A stretch of 64,000 nt of DNA from Paraglaciecola sp. L3A3 (GCF_009796765.1 NZ_CP047023.1:3765501-3829500); one strand, 5' to 3'. Numbered from the stretch's first letter, positions 17,507-26,090 are shown. The notes: a model not told the origin generated them from the sequence alone. Program-made: numbers and translations.

Positions 17507-20500
17507 TTTTTATCCTCTATCCTTCTCGATATTGTATTGCATCGCATTTCCCTAAGTTCACCACCAAGTAAACTTGCTATATTTCTCGCGACTACTTCTG
17601 GTACCCAGCGATAACAGAGCCATTTACCATTAGCCATTTCACTGAACACACAGCTTACTTTGCCAATCACTCGCTGATTTGTGTCAAAAAGCAAGATAGA
17701 TTCACCATCCATCTTACTTGTAATTTGCATTACAATAGGTCCGTCTCCAGCAGACAATGTTAAAGCACGCTCTATAACAAAAGGGGGTTCCATTCTTGCC
17801 GGCAGCCATAAACATCCCGTTACCTTGTCATAAGGGATTGGCCAAGGGCTAGCGTCAAGTATGCTGTAAGGAGGATTTTTAATAAATTCGGCAAATGCCC
17901 TAATAGCTATCCAAACTCCCCACCTTGAATCATGAATAAAACTATATTTTGAAACACCATCTCCAAGATTTTCACCTAGTTTATATACACGCATGCCTTG
18001 TATTTTCGGATCTTCATACTTAAACAGCTCAAATTTACGACTTTTATCAACCAATATATTTTCTGTTTCATTAAATACACCTCGACCTGGATTCAATCTC
18101 TCTAAGTAATTAGGACAGAAACCATGTTCTGGATACCACGCTAGGTTTTCTATTGTTTCCTGAATAGAACCCAACCATTGAGATAATTTTTGAGCGGGTA
18201 AATCAACCACCTGAAAATTACACAACTGTGCGATCTCAGTGATCCCTAAGAATCCATCAGAAGAAATACGAATAGCAGGTAATTTGTTTGATGTAGTTTT
18301 ATCAATAAAGACTCGGCAATCGGAAACCTCTTCGAGTTCTTTCCATTGCTGCAGTCTTAGACTTCCGCAAACTCCATACAACTGACGTTGCTCACTATTG
18401 GTAATGGGAAGGCTATAAAGGGATGGCGGCACAGAACAAACACGAACCATGTGCCCTGTTACATTTGTTTCAACTTCAACATGCCCTCTGCGCCTAAGTT
18501 CACGTATCAAAAAAGCTGGTTCTATATCATCCATACCAATATTACTTGCAAGACGTCTAATTTGGTCACGAGCCACTCCATAGCTCATTGAACCTTTATC
18601 AGCCGTTGCAACTGAGTCCATAAATAGAGACGAAACATTAGACTCCATGCATTCAAAAACATTTATTACAGCCTCATTAGCCAGAGTTACCGCATCAACT
18701 TGAAAGGAACTAATATCTAGATCACTTGTAGGTACTTCACCAATAATAGCTCCTAGAAGACCACTTCCGTCGGCTAATATTCTCCCGTATTTATCAACAG
18801 AAAAATGAGACCTCTGTGTCGTTGCTAAACCACCAGCAGCTAAAACCTGCAAGCCGGCAGTACACAGTACTTCACCGCCCAATGTTGCTTTAATCTTAAA
18901 AACGTAACCACTCCCCTGATTTTGGGTAAACTTAAAACGTTTAATCGAAAGATTCTGATTTTTGTCTAGCTCTTCAAAAGTCAATCCTGAGGCAATTAGT
19001 TCAACACCAGTTGGTGCTTCCAATTCAATAATAGGCAAGTCGTAGTATGCATATTTTTTACTGCCAGAACCAAGGATAGGCTTGCCTCCAACAAGTCTAA
19101 TACGTGCCTTTGTAGGTGCAGATATTTCTTCATCCACAATTACTGCTCGCTGTTCAGGAGTTAGATTTTCTGTATTTTCAATACAAATAAGGCCCCATTG
19201 TTCCGGTAATCCACCTACTTCAACTACTTTCGTATAACTTATATTTTCATTTTTTAGTAGTGATTCTAAATTCGAATATTTGATAGATGAGTAGAGCAGG
19301 AATGCTGTTCCTCTTATTGGAAATTCACGCTCAAGAAGTGAGTCATTCAATGAAGCATCTGGGCTATCCCATATTAAGACTCTAATTTTGTCTCGTCTTA
19401 GGTAAATATTTCTTTCTTTTCTCTCGCCATCACTTTCCGTATATGAAAGCATTGACGTAACTTCTTCTAAAGCTGATTGATTTAATGCGCTTCTTGCATT
19501 TTCTTGACTAGTAGAAGGGATACAATGTAAGTGGGTTCCTACCAACTCTAATCTTGCCTTAACTTCCTCATCATTATTTACTTTAATTGCATAATTATGA
19601 CCAGTAACAGTGACAGGAAGGCGCCAGCCTATATCCCAACAAGGAGTGTCATCATTATTATTCAACTTTAGAATAATAGAAAGTTCGCCCCTATCTTCTT
19701 GTTGAACATCAAGTAGTTCATCTTGAACGTCACTACTAGGGGTCGTATGTTTTGGCACACGCCCATCCCAAAATTCAAGATGAGTACTTAATAATTGCTT
19801 TAGATGAAGCCTATAATCCTTCGATCCCATTGCATCCTTGAGACCCGTGCTTAAGTAGTGTGAATTTTGACCGTGCTCGAGTAATTGGTCAAAGTGATTG
19901 TCATCCAAAATTTGTCCGGAATGTAATCTGCAACTGCCGAATAATCGACTTATACCATCCATATCTTTATGAGTGACCATAATTTGAGCATAAGCCATTC
20001 CGACAAATCTATTTTGTCCAAGTACATTAACTCTAAAGTATCCAAACTCTCCTTCTTGACGAGTAGACCAACGTGCTAAATCAGTCCATACTTCTCCCAT
20101 TTTATTCCCTAGATTGTTAGGAAATGGTTCTGAAATCAATTCACTAACTCTTGCATAGAAACCTTTTTCAACTTCAGATCGGGCTAGCACCCATAATGCA
20201 ATATATGGTAGATAGGTTGGGGATTTTTTATCTTTGTATATCTCTAATTTATTGCCTGGATCATTATATCCGGTAGGGCGTTTGCTAGGCCATGCTCGTT
20301 GGCTGACTAACATATTAGCTTTAATAGCTATATTATCGTTGCCATATATCCAAGCTGGTCCTTGTTTAACGGCTTCAATTAAACCACTTACTCCACCTAA
20401 ATGAACTCCAATACCTTCAAGTTCAAGCCTATTTGTAGAAATCCAAACATCTTGACCAGCGTTGGCCGGTGAAAAGTACTCTTCGAGTAATATTGAATTC

Positions 20501-20520
20501 CATTCAGTAAATAAAGACAT
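17491..20520 (-). CDS. Large defence-island protein of unknown fold (DruH/DruF-like position)
   Basis: About 1009 residues, first gene of the minus-strand defence operon and overlapping the giant helicase gene by 16 bases. I place the start at ATG 20520 (MSLFTEWNS), preceded by GTGGAA at good spacing. An upstream in-frame ATG at 20604 would add 28 residues but has no ribosome site and runs back toward a repeat. No catalytic motif is recognised. The middle is rich in beta strands. The region YGVARDQIRRLASNIGMDD to about residue 720 looks helical and could be winged-helix-like. In Druantia type III the helicase partner is the single protein DruH, and in type II the partners are DruF and DruG; which one this matches cannot be settled by reading. 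Confidence 0.65.
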   Translation of the reverse strand: MSLFTEWNSILLEEYFSPANAGQDVWISTNRLELEGIGVHLGGVSGLIEAVKQGPAWIYGNDNIAIKANMLVSQRAWPSKRPTGYNDPGNKLEIYKDKKSPTYLPYIALWVLARSEVEKGFYARVSELISEPFPNNLGNKMGEVWTDLARWSTRQEGEFGYFRVNVLGQNRFVGMAYAQIMVTHKDMDGISRLFGSCRLHSGQILDDNHFDQLLEHGQNSHYLSTGLKDAMGSKDYRLHLKQLLSTHLEFWDGRVPKHTTPSSDVQDELLDVQQEDRGELSIILKLNNNDDTPCWDIGWRLPVTVTGHNYAIKVNNDEEVKARLELVGTHLHCIPSTSQENARSALNQSALEEVTSMLSYTESDGERKERNIYLRRDKIRVLIWDSPDASLNDSLLEREFPIRGTAFLLYSSIKYSNLESLLKNENISYTKVVEVGGLPEQWGLICIENTENLTPEQRAVIVDEEISAPTKARIRLVGGKPILGSGSKKYAYYDLPIIELEAPTGVELIASGLTFEELDKNQNLSIKRFKFTQNQGSGYVFKIKATLGGEVLCTAGLQVLAAGGLATTQRSHFSVDKYGRILADGSGLLGAIIGEVPTSDLDISSFQVDAVTLANEAVINVFECMESNVSSLFMDSVATADKGSMSYGVARDQIRRLASNIGMDDIEPAFLIRELRRRGHVEVETNVTGHMVRVCSVPPSLYSLPITNSEQRQLYGVCGSLRLQQWKELEEVSDCRVFIDKTTSNKLPAIRISSDGFLGITEIAQLCNFQVVDLPAQKLSQWLGSIQETIENLAWYPEHGFCPNYLERLNPGRGVFNETENILVDKSRKFELFKYEDPKIQGMRVYKLGENLGDGVSKYSFIHDSRWGVWIAIRAFAEFIKNPPYSILDASPWPIPYDKVTGCLWLPARMEPPFVIERALTLSAGDGPIVMQITSKMDGESILLFDTNQRVIGKVSCVFSEMANGKWLCYRWVPEVVARNIASLLGGELREMRCNTISRRIEDKKCQFV

Positions 20521-20637
20521 ACAATTTCCACATAAACTTGGTTTATTTAAATTTCGAAAATGAGTTAAAGAACTTAAGAAAAGAATTGCGCCTGTTGGCG
20601 GCATGGTCGTGACTGTTTTGGTCTACAATCAAAGGGG

Positions 20638-20845
20638 GGTAGTCAATTTAGTTGAATAAAACGGCTCTGACACATTAGTCAATTCCCTCACCCGATTAAA
20701 CGCAAGGTGTACTAACTCCAAATCACTTGCCATAAAACTTCATATCCATCGAACGTAAACAGTTGTTTTTAGTCTTTATTTTATACAACCGAGATTACTA
20801 TTTTTACCAAGAAAAGCAAAGTAGTTATTTTTAGGGCGTTTTTGA
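20638..20845. repeat. Long direct repeat, copy 1
   Basis: This segment begins GGTAGTCAATTTAGTTGAAT and ends near TTATTTTTAGGGCGTTTTT. A second copy lies at about 22482-22750 in the same orientation. Copy 1 lies just upstream of the first defence gene and should contain its promoter. The two copies bracket about 1.6 kb with two toxin-antitoxin pairs. Confidence 0.8.
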
Positions 20846-20911
20846 TACTAGGAGCAGACCTCATCATAACCTCTCAAAATTAAGGCTTTCAGTGCGATAA
20901 GGTGAAGTTTG

Positions 20912-21440
20912 CTACTTTCGCTTCAGCCAATATCCTGGTCGTTTGCTATTGTGCATAATCGCGACAATATAAATAACCTGAGCTCAGGATAAGCCGAGCC
21001 TCTCGTTAACGCTCTTTTTGCGCCTAGCTGCGTTGGATTTTCTAGAAATAGCCAGCTATTACATACGAAAAACCGCCTTGCTATACACGAAAAATTTCGT
21101 CATCGAGTAAACCTTAGCCCAAACAGAACTGGAACATATTTGTAAGTGTTTGAATTGTTTTTAAAATTCAATTCATAACGACACACATTATCCCGAGTTC
21201 AGGTTAAATATGTTTTGATTGGATTTGATAAATAACAGAGAAAGGAAATCGTGAAAGCAAAAATCGGTGGTGGTTTGCCCCAAACTTAGGCTAAGTTTGA
21301 GGGAGCGATGCTATCGTCTCGAACGCAGATTCTAACTCTGCGATAAAATCATTACCCAACCCTTGTGCTTGAAGTGGGTACCAATCGTATGATGATTGCG
21401 TATCATGTTTAATGTCGGGATGAAAGGACAGCGTGAACAT
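20912..21440 (-). pseudogene. ParE/RelE-family toxin, nonsense mutation plus MITE insertion
   Basis: The frame starts at ATG 21440, one base after its antitoxin, with the family N-terminus MFTLSFHPDIKHD and YDWYPLQAQGLGNDF. Codon 50 is TAG (21291-21293) where family members have Trp (LPQTWPKF). The same frame then continues with PKFGANHHRFLLSRFPFSVI to 21206, where a 231-bp element (20975-21205) interrupts it. When the element and one copy of the flanking AAAT are removed, the frame continues without shift as IYIVAIMHNSKRPGYWLKRK and stops at 20912-20914. This is the normal C-terminus of these toxins, so the ancestral gene had about 98 codons. The toxin is inactive by two independent lesions. 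The family assignment is strong; the order of the two lesions is unknown. Confidence 0.9.
20975..21205. mobile_element. 231-bp MITE-like element with 18-bp inverted ends
   Basis: Left end AACCTGAGCTCAGGATAA and right end (read inward) AACCTGAACTCGGGATAA match at 16 of 18 positions. The element is flanked by AAAT on both sides (20971-20974 and 21206-21209), a 4-bp target duplication. It has no coding capacity, so it would need a transposase in trans; none is in the window. It sits inside a ParE toxin gene. Related sequence occurs at 54073 to about 54227 (left end and about 150 bp of interior) and as a short end-like fragment at 60699-60727. Confidence 0.85.
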
Positions 21441-21441
21441 A

Positions 21442-21663
21442 TTATTTTACAATCTGACTTTTTATCTGCTCCCAACTTACCGCTTTCACTTCACCTGCAA
21501 CCAGCTCTTTGCTTCGCGCCTGCGATAGGGCTAACCAAGCTGAATCAACATCATCATTTGGTTTTTCTTCAAGTGAAGACAATAAGCAATGTGCGGCTAA
21601 TGCTTTTTCACTGGATGTCATATGTTCTATATTTTCGAGCACAGACTTCAAAGCTTTAGACAT
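21442..21663 (-). CDS. Addiction-module antitoxin, intact
   Basis: A 73-residue acidic helical protein of the short antitoxin family often called putative addiction module component. It starts with a helical block (LKSVLENIEHMTSSEKALAA), has the conserved DSAW-like motif VDSAWLALSQARSKEL in the middle, and ends VSWEQIKSQIV. Such antitoxins bind and neutralise a ParE/RelE-type toxin encoded immediately downstream, which here is a pseudogene. The intact antitoxin may persist as an anti-addiction function or be decaying. AGGTGAAAAT before the ATG gives a ribosome site. Confidence 0.8.
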   Translation of the reverse strand: MSKALKSVLENIEHMTSSEKALAAHCLLSSLEEKPNDDVDSAWLALSQARSKELVAGEVKAVSWEQIKSQIVK

Positions 21664-21820
21664 ATTTTCACCTCCACTAACAATAAAATAAGTTTTTCAC
21701 TGAATTGCCATTTTTGAATAAAAAAGTGTGACTAAAAAAGAATAAATTCCGACGTGTAGTGGCAAATATTTTACACCTCATGAAAATCAACAAAGTCAGC
21801 CTTAGATACCTAAGTAATTG

Positions 21821-22111
21821 TTATAAATACCTATCTGGCTCCATGCTTTGATGCAAGATATCGATGATATCAATATGCATATCTCTGATGCGGTAATAGA
21901 TTGTGTGCCTGCCTTCGTAGTAGCTGTAATAGCCCGTCTTAATTTCGCTTCTGGGCTTACCATCTAAGGGGAACTTAGCTAATTGCTGCATTCTTTTGCG
22001 CAACCCATTTAAATATAAACTTGTTGGCTGTTTACCGTAGTTTTCGAAGGTATAGCGCTGGATTTGTTTAAGGCTTTTTTGTGCTTGTGGTGAAAGAACA
22101 AATTTAGCCAT
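21821..22111 (-). CDS. parE: ParE-family toxin
   Basis: A 96-residue RelE/ParE-superfamily protein with a typical N-terminal helix pair (FVLSPQAQKSLKQIQRYTFE), core GKPRSEIKTGYYSYYEGRHT and the C-terminal strand TIYYRIRDMHIDIIDILHQS followed by EPDRYL. ParE toxins poison DNA gyrase. ATG 22111 lies inside the last codons of the antitoxin gene (8-base overlap), so translation is coupled. The TTG at 22114 is a weaker start. It appears intact. Confidence 0.88.
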   Translation of the reverse strand: MAKFVLSPQAQKSLKQIQRYTFENYGKQPTSLYLNGLRKRMQQLAKFPLDGKPRSEIKTGYYSYYEGRHTIYYRIRDMHIDIIDILHQSMEPDRYL

Positions 22112-22343
22112 CAATTAATTCTTTCATAAATGCATCGCCATCAATACCTTGTCCTTGGTCGAGTTCCGCTTCTCCTACGGCCAAAACAGCTTTTAATCTA
22201 TCCAGCTTTGTTTCTTGCTCTTCAAGTAGGCGCAACCCAGCGCGTATCGCTTCGCTTGTGGAGCCGTAGCGGCCTTCTTGAACTTTGCTTTCTATGAAGC
22301 CATCAAAATGTTTGCCGAGCGTGACGCTAGTATTTCTAGGCAT
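22104..22343 (-). CDS. parD: ParD-family antitoxin
   Basis: A 79-residue ribbon-helix-helix protein beginning PRNTSVTLGKHFDGFIESKV, with the family motif RYGSTSEAIRAGLRLLEEQE (about 25-44) and an acidic C-terminal tail that wraps the toxin. It binds DNA as a dimer to repress the operon and neutralises the ParE encoded by the overlapping next gene. Complete in length for the family. Confidence 0.9.
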   Translation of the reverse strand: MPRNTSVTLGKHFDGFIESKVQEGRYGSTSEAIRAGLRLLEEQETKLDRLKAVLAVGEAELDQGQGIDGDAFMKELIDG

Positions 22344-22829
22344 GGCAATATCCTTTATAAAAAGAAGTGTATTATTTATTAATACACTATTTTAGGGATG
22401 GTTTCCAATGAAACCTACGGCTTCTTTTTATGAAATACATGGATGTATTTCATAAAATAAAAGAACTCGAAGATAAAAGGAGGTAGTCAATTTAGTTGAA
22501 TAAAACGGCTCTGACACACAAAGTATTCACTCCAACATTGCGGTGCGCATTTAAGCTCGTCATTCCGGCGTGCTTTTTAGCCGGAACAATACCCTCACCC
22601 TATTAAACGCAAGGTGTATTAACTGTAAATATTCCAAATCACTTGCCATAAATATTCATATCCATCGAACGTAAACAGTTGTTTTTATTGAACAATCGAG
22701 ATTTCTATTTTTACCATAAAAAGCAAAGCAGTTATTTTTAGGGCATTTTTTATTCAAGTATTTACTGAGTATGCTTTGGGCCAAAGCGCTTGCTTTTGAC
22801 AATTAACAAGACAACCATTAAACATTAAA
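22344..22829. repeat. Spacer with long direct repeat, copy 2 (22482-22750)
   Basis: The repeat starts GGTAGTCAATTTAGTTGAAT at 22482 and runs to about 22750, parallel to 20638-20845. Relative to that copy it contains about 60 extra bases carrying a CCGG-type palindromic unit (about 22556-22590, CCGGCGTGCTTTTTAGCCGG), which looks like an insertion into the older repeat. No gene is seen in the interval. Confidence 0.75.
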
Positions 22830-23114
22830 TTAGATATGTCGAGTGAAATCCATTTCAGTACGAAGCACGCGGCCTATAATGATGTTGGATGATTCGATTC
22901 GATAATAAATGGAGTGAGCGCCAGAAATTACACGGCGGCAATTGGGATAAATGCCATCAATGGCGGCATACTGAAAAGGATTTTCAGCCGCCTTTTGGCA
23001 TTTTTCAATAATAGATTCATAGTAAATTATGGCCGCGTTAACGCCATATTCTTCAATTCCTGTACTTAATATTACACTAAGATCTTCATCTGCTTTCTCT
23101 GTAAAAACGTACAT
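22830..23114 (-). CDS. parE: ParE-family toxin, second pair
   Basis: A 94-residue RelE/ParE-superfamily protein: N-terminal YVFTEKADEDLSVIL helix, central PFQYAAIDGIYPNCRRVISG and the C-terminal HSIYYRIESSNIIIGRVLRT ending DFTRHI. Not closely similar to the ParE at 21821-22111. The ATG at 23114 shares one base with the antitoxin stop (TGATG). The predicted role is inhibition of gyrase or another growth target. Complete. Confidence 0.87.
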   Translation of the reverse strand: MYVFTEKADEDLSVILSTGIEEYGVNAAIIYYESIIEKCQKAAENPFQYAAIDGIYPNCRRVISGAHSIYYRIESSNIIIGRVLRTEMDFTRHI

Positions 23115-23365
23115 CACTGTATGCTTTTCTTGCTCAATACGTCTTGCATAATATCCTCAGCACTTCGGGGGCTTATACCGCTGTTAAAACCCTCATCTAA
23201 CAACCCACGCAAAACCGCTAGGCTAGATTGTGCTTTCTGCTCTTGAAGCAAGCGCAAAGCTTCACGCACAACTTCACTTTGGTTGTTATATTCACCCGCC
23301 GCGATCAAGTCCTCGATAAAAGTGCCTAGCTCACTGCTGGGCTGAAATGTAATAGTACGCGCCAT
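23114..23365 (-). CDS. parD: ParD/CC2985-type antitoxin, second pair
   Basis: An 83-residue ribbon-helix-helix antitoxin with TITFQPSSELGTFIEDLI at the N-terminus, the family signature EYNNQSEVVREALRLLQEQK (about 25-44) and a tail suited to toxin binding. It is translationally coupled to the ParE gene after it. The spacer upstream holds a likely promoter region, but no clear operator was identified. Confidence 0.88.
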   Translation of the reverse strand: MARTITFQPSSELGTFIEDLIAAGEYNNQSEVVREALRLLQEQKAQSSLAVLRGLLDEGFNSGISPRSAEDIMQDVLSKKSIQ

Positions 23366-23836
23366 AAAAACCTCATGTAAGTTTTATACTTACATTAAAA
23401 TTACACCTAAAATACCATTGATGCAAGAATATTCATATTTGATTAGTTACACATTCAAAAAAACTGTGGGTGCAGTTTCGTTGAAAAGTTGACGCCATAA
23501 ATGGACGACCTACAAAAGATTAAAAGCTAGTCACAAAAGTACACAGAGCAGTGGATAGGGAATAGTTAAAAGATAAGAACAAGTCGTTTTTCTTAACAAT
23601 AAATATTTCTTCTCTGTGGGCGAAGCCTCTGTGATCAGCTTTTGATTTTAACATTCTATTGCTTTTCTCTGTGTAACTCTGTGACACGCTTTGGCTTTGG
23701 CTTTAGTTTTTATCGGGACAGCCATAATAGTGGCATGACCAACAACCGCGGGAGTTGTTTGGGTGATGAGTCTGTTTTTCCATAGAATTGACATTGCGTA
23801 CGTTTAGTCGTACGCTTATTTGTGAGGAGAAATTCT
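23366..23836. other. Repeat-bearing spacer between divergent TA pairs
   Basis: Contains a copy of the GACGCCATAAATGGACGACC element (about 23491-23530) that also occurs in tandem at 25.7-25.9 kb, and CTCTGTG...CTTTGGCTTT fragments shared with 29.2-29.4 kb. A reverse-orientation copy of the CTGTCC repeat core lies at about 23713-23735. The region just before 23837 is the promoter of the YefM-YoeB pair. GTACGTTTAGTCGTACGCTT (23796-23815) contains a GTACG-CGTAC dyad likely to be the YefM operator. Confidence 0.5.
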
Positions 23837-24079
23837 ATGACAACACTTAATGCTACAGAAGCTCGTTCTAAACTTTATGCCCTTATTGATGAAACATCGG
23901 CAAGTCACCAACCCATAGTCATTACGGGGAAAAGAGGCAATGCGGTACTTTTGTCTGAAGACGATTGGAATGCTATTAATGAAACTTTGCATCTTGTCTC
24001 CATACCCGGCATGCGTGAGTCTATTCAAGAAGGTTTGGAAGAAGAATTAACGGATTGCGAAAAGGAACTTGATTGGTGA
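23837..24079 (+). CDS. yefM: YefM/Phd-family antitoxin
   Basis: An 80-residue Phd/YefM antitoxin: N-terminal DNA-binding block TLNATEARSKLYALIDE, then PIVITGKRGNAVLLSEDDWN (about 30-49), a hallmark of the family, and an acidic C-terminal tail. The start at ATG 23837 is set by the ribosome site GTGAGGAGA, so the earlier GTG at 23822 is rejected. The stop overlaps the toxin start. The product represses the operon, probably via the GTACG dyad at about 23796-23815. Confidence 0.9.
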   Translation: MTTLNATEARSKLYALIDETSASHQPIVITGKRGNAVLLSEDDWNAINETLHLVSIPGMRESIQEGLEEELTDCEKELDW

Positions 24080-24339
24080 GCTGGACGCTTTATTACACCA
24101 AGCAAGCGCAAAAAGACGCCAAAAAGTTAGCTTTGTCTGGTTTGAAAGCTAAAGCCCAAGAAGTGTTGAATATTATTAAAAATAATCCTTATCAAAATCC
24201 CCCACCGTTCGAAAAACTTGTTGGTGACTTAACGGGCGCGTACTCACGTAGGATCAACATTCAACACAGACTTGTCTACCAAGTATTAGAGCAACAACAA
24301 TCAATAAAAGTGCTTAGGTTATGGACTCATTATTCATAG
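24076..24339 (+). CDS. yoeB: YoeB-family mRNA interferase toxin
   Basis: An 87-residue RelE-superfamily toxin with the YoeB pattern SWTLYYTKQAQKDAKKL, central NPPPFEKLVGDLTGAYSRRI and C-terminal QHRLVYQVLE...LRLWTHYS. The terminal His/Tyr (HYS; HYY in E. coli YoeB) and the Glu and Arg of the core are the known catalytic residues and are present. YoeB cuts mRNA in the ribosomal A site. GTG 24076 overlaps the antitoxin stop codon (GTGA); the TTG at 24073 is an alternative. Confidence 0.9.
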   Translation: MSWTLYYTKQAQKDAKKLALSGLKAKAQEVLNIIKNNPYQNPPPFEKLVGDLTGAYSRRINIQHRLVYQVLEQQQSIKVLRLWTHYS

Positions 24340-24439
24340 ACCAATTACTTCCATAATAAATTTTGCGCCAATGATCATTCAAATGTATAAAGGAGGATAA
24401 ATAAGGAACAGCTCCTAAAAAAATATCCGATAAAATAGT

Positions 24440-25426
24440 TTATTCCATACAGCACTTTTTATATTTCTTACCACTACCGCAAGGGCAGGGATCATTTCGG
24501 CCAATCTTGGCAGGAGCTACATAAGGCAGTGACGGGATATCGTAGTCCCAATCATCTTGTAAATTGTCCATATTATTGAAAAGTTCAGAGGAGTTTTGCC
24601 GTAATTCGGTCAGTTTTTCGAGTAGTTCTGCTTCTCTAATTTTATTTTCTTCAGGCGTGCAATAGGCAGCCCAATTACTTAACTCTTCAATAACATTGAA
24701 CTGCGTTTTAATAAAACCGTATTCAATTGTACTATGTCCCATTGGTAACCAATCGTCGATTTCCATTGGGCTAATATAGTCTGGGTCTATTCTAAAGTCC
24801 GTCGCCAAACGGACTAATTCCAGCTTAAATTCTTGTAAATCATGATCAATACAGCTTTCAGCTAAAGACGCTAAAAAGAGCGCACTGGCCTCACTTTCAT
24901 CCGTTCTAAATAAATCAAGCCAGGCTCGTACTAATTGAGCCAGTTTATTGCGCGTTATTTGATTACTTTCATATTTGGCAAATATCGCATACATGGTAGC
25001 AGACTTAATATTACCACCTGAATTTTGACTGATAATAAGTTGATTCAGTAATTCGATATCATCCTGACTCAGAATATATAAAAAGCTAGGAAACAACTCA
25101 GTTAACGCATCGCCAAATATATACTCTAACTTACTATCGTATTCATCGTTGCGATCACATATCGCCACTAGTAAAGGGTAGGCCTGGTATTCTTGCTGCT
25201 GCACAGCTAAGAAAACGCCCATAAAAAGGAGGTTACTTTGTGCTTCGCTAAGCAATGAAGGATTGTTAATAAACTCTTGCATGACGGCTTTTAGTTCTGG
25301 CCAACAATTAGCCCATTGCTGATGTGCATTATGTAAGGCGTCTCTGGGTAATTCCCCTTCTTGATAATCAGATAAAGCAGCGATAATTTCTGAAATCGTC
25401 ATAGAGGGCATGATATTAGTCGTCAT
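24440..25426 (-). CDS. DUF1186-like protein with C-terminal SEC-C zinc motif
   Basis: A 328-residue soluble protein. The N-terminus ([20 protein letters not shown]) and the alpha-helical body resemble DUF1186 proteins, which are built from HEAT-like helical repeats. The C-terminus is a clear SEC-C motif, [18 protein letters not shown] (about 309-326), a zinc-binding tail like that of SecA. In SecA this tail contacts SecB and ribosomes; in free-standing proteins the role is unknown. AAGG precedes the ATG. It follows the TA cluster and has no operon partner. Confidence 0.85.
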   Translation of the reverse strand: MTTNIMPSMTISEIIAALSDYQEGELPRDALHNAHQQWANCWPELKAVMQEFINNPSLLSEAQSNLLFMGVFLAVQQQEYQAYPLLVAICDRNDEYDSKLEYIFGDALTELFPSFLYILSQDDIELLNQLIISQNSGGNIKSATMYAIFAKYESNQITRNKLAQLVRAWLDLFRTDESEASALFLASLAESCIDHDLQEFKLELVRLATDFRIDPDYISPMEIDDWLPMGHSTIEYGFIKTQFNVIEELSNWAAYCTPEENKIREAELLEKLTELRQNSSELFNNMDNLQDDWDYDIPSLPYVAPAKIGRNDPCPCGSGKKYKKCCME

Positions 25427-26090
25427 AATAAAGACCTTAGGAGGCTTAAAAGTGTAATTGGGACAAGTGAATATAATAATATTCTATCTATTATAAAGTG
25501 AATTCACTATGGTTAATTTTTAACTTCAATACAAACGAAAAAGGTGTTGAAGCAGTTAAAAAAGAATAAAAGGGGGCGTTTTTAATCACAGTGAGCGCAG
25601 CTCATCACCTCTTCTCAAAAAAGAAAATCATTGAGAAGATGCTTCCTCCATTACCACCTGTAGGTCGCGGCTTTAGCCCGTCAAGGTTTAAAAATAGACG
25701 CCATAAATGAACGACCTACAAAAGATTAAACGCTAGTCACAGAGGTACACAGAGAGTTAGCACGTGTTGAAGATAAACATTTACACCACCTGTAGGTCGG
25801 GGCTTTAGCCCGTCAATGTTGAAAAATAGACGCCATAAATGGACGACCTACAAAAGATTAAAAGAAATTGTCACAGAGGTACACCGAGAATTAACACGTG
25901 TTGAAGATAAACATTTGCATCACCTGTAGCTCGTGGCTTTAGCCTGTCAATATTGAAAAGTTAAAATATATACACGTCAACAAATTGAAATATTCATGCT
26001 GTATAAATTACATTCAAAATAAGGTAAAATTCAACTTACAGTGCTGAATACAACAGCTCAAGGATTTTTAAATAATGAAAGGGACTTTGC
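25427..26090. repeat. Tandem repeats of about 132 bp, no gene
   Basis: Three consecutive units start CACCTGTAG at 25655, 25787 and 25921 (periods 132 and 134). Each holds a block like GGCTTTAGCCCGTCAA, then GACGCCATAAATG-ACGACC, a CACAGAGGTACAC block and GTTGAAGATAAACATTT. The third unit is incomplete. The first block (TGTAGGTCG...) and GACGACCTACA can pair, so each unit could fold into a long hairpin. Related single pieces occur at 23.5 kb. The last 100 bases should hold the promoter of the following lipoprotein gene. Confidence 0.8.

Noticed and set aside
21291-21293. Recoding of TAG (readthrough or pyrrolysine) in the ParE frame
   Set aside because: The same gene is also split by a mobile element, so simple inactivation is the better reading.
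25655-26000. CRISPR array
   Set aside because: Units of about 132 bp repeat as a whole without short repeats and unique spacers, and no cas genes are present.
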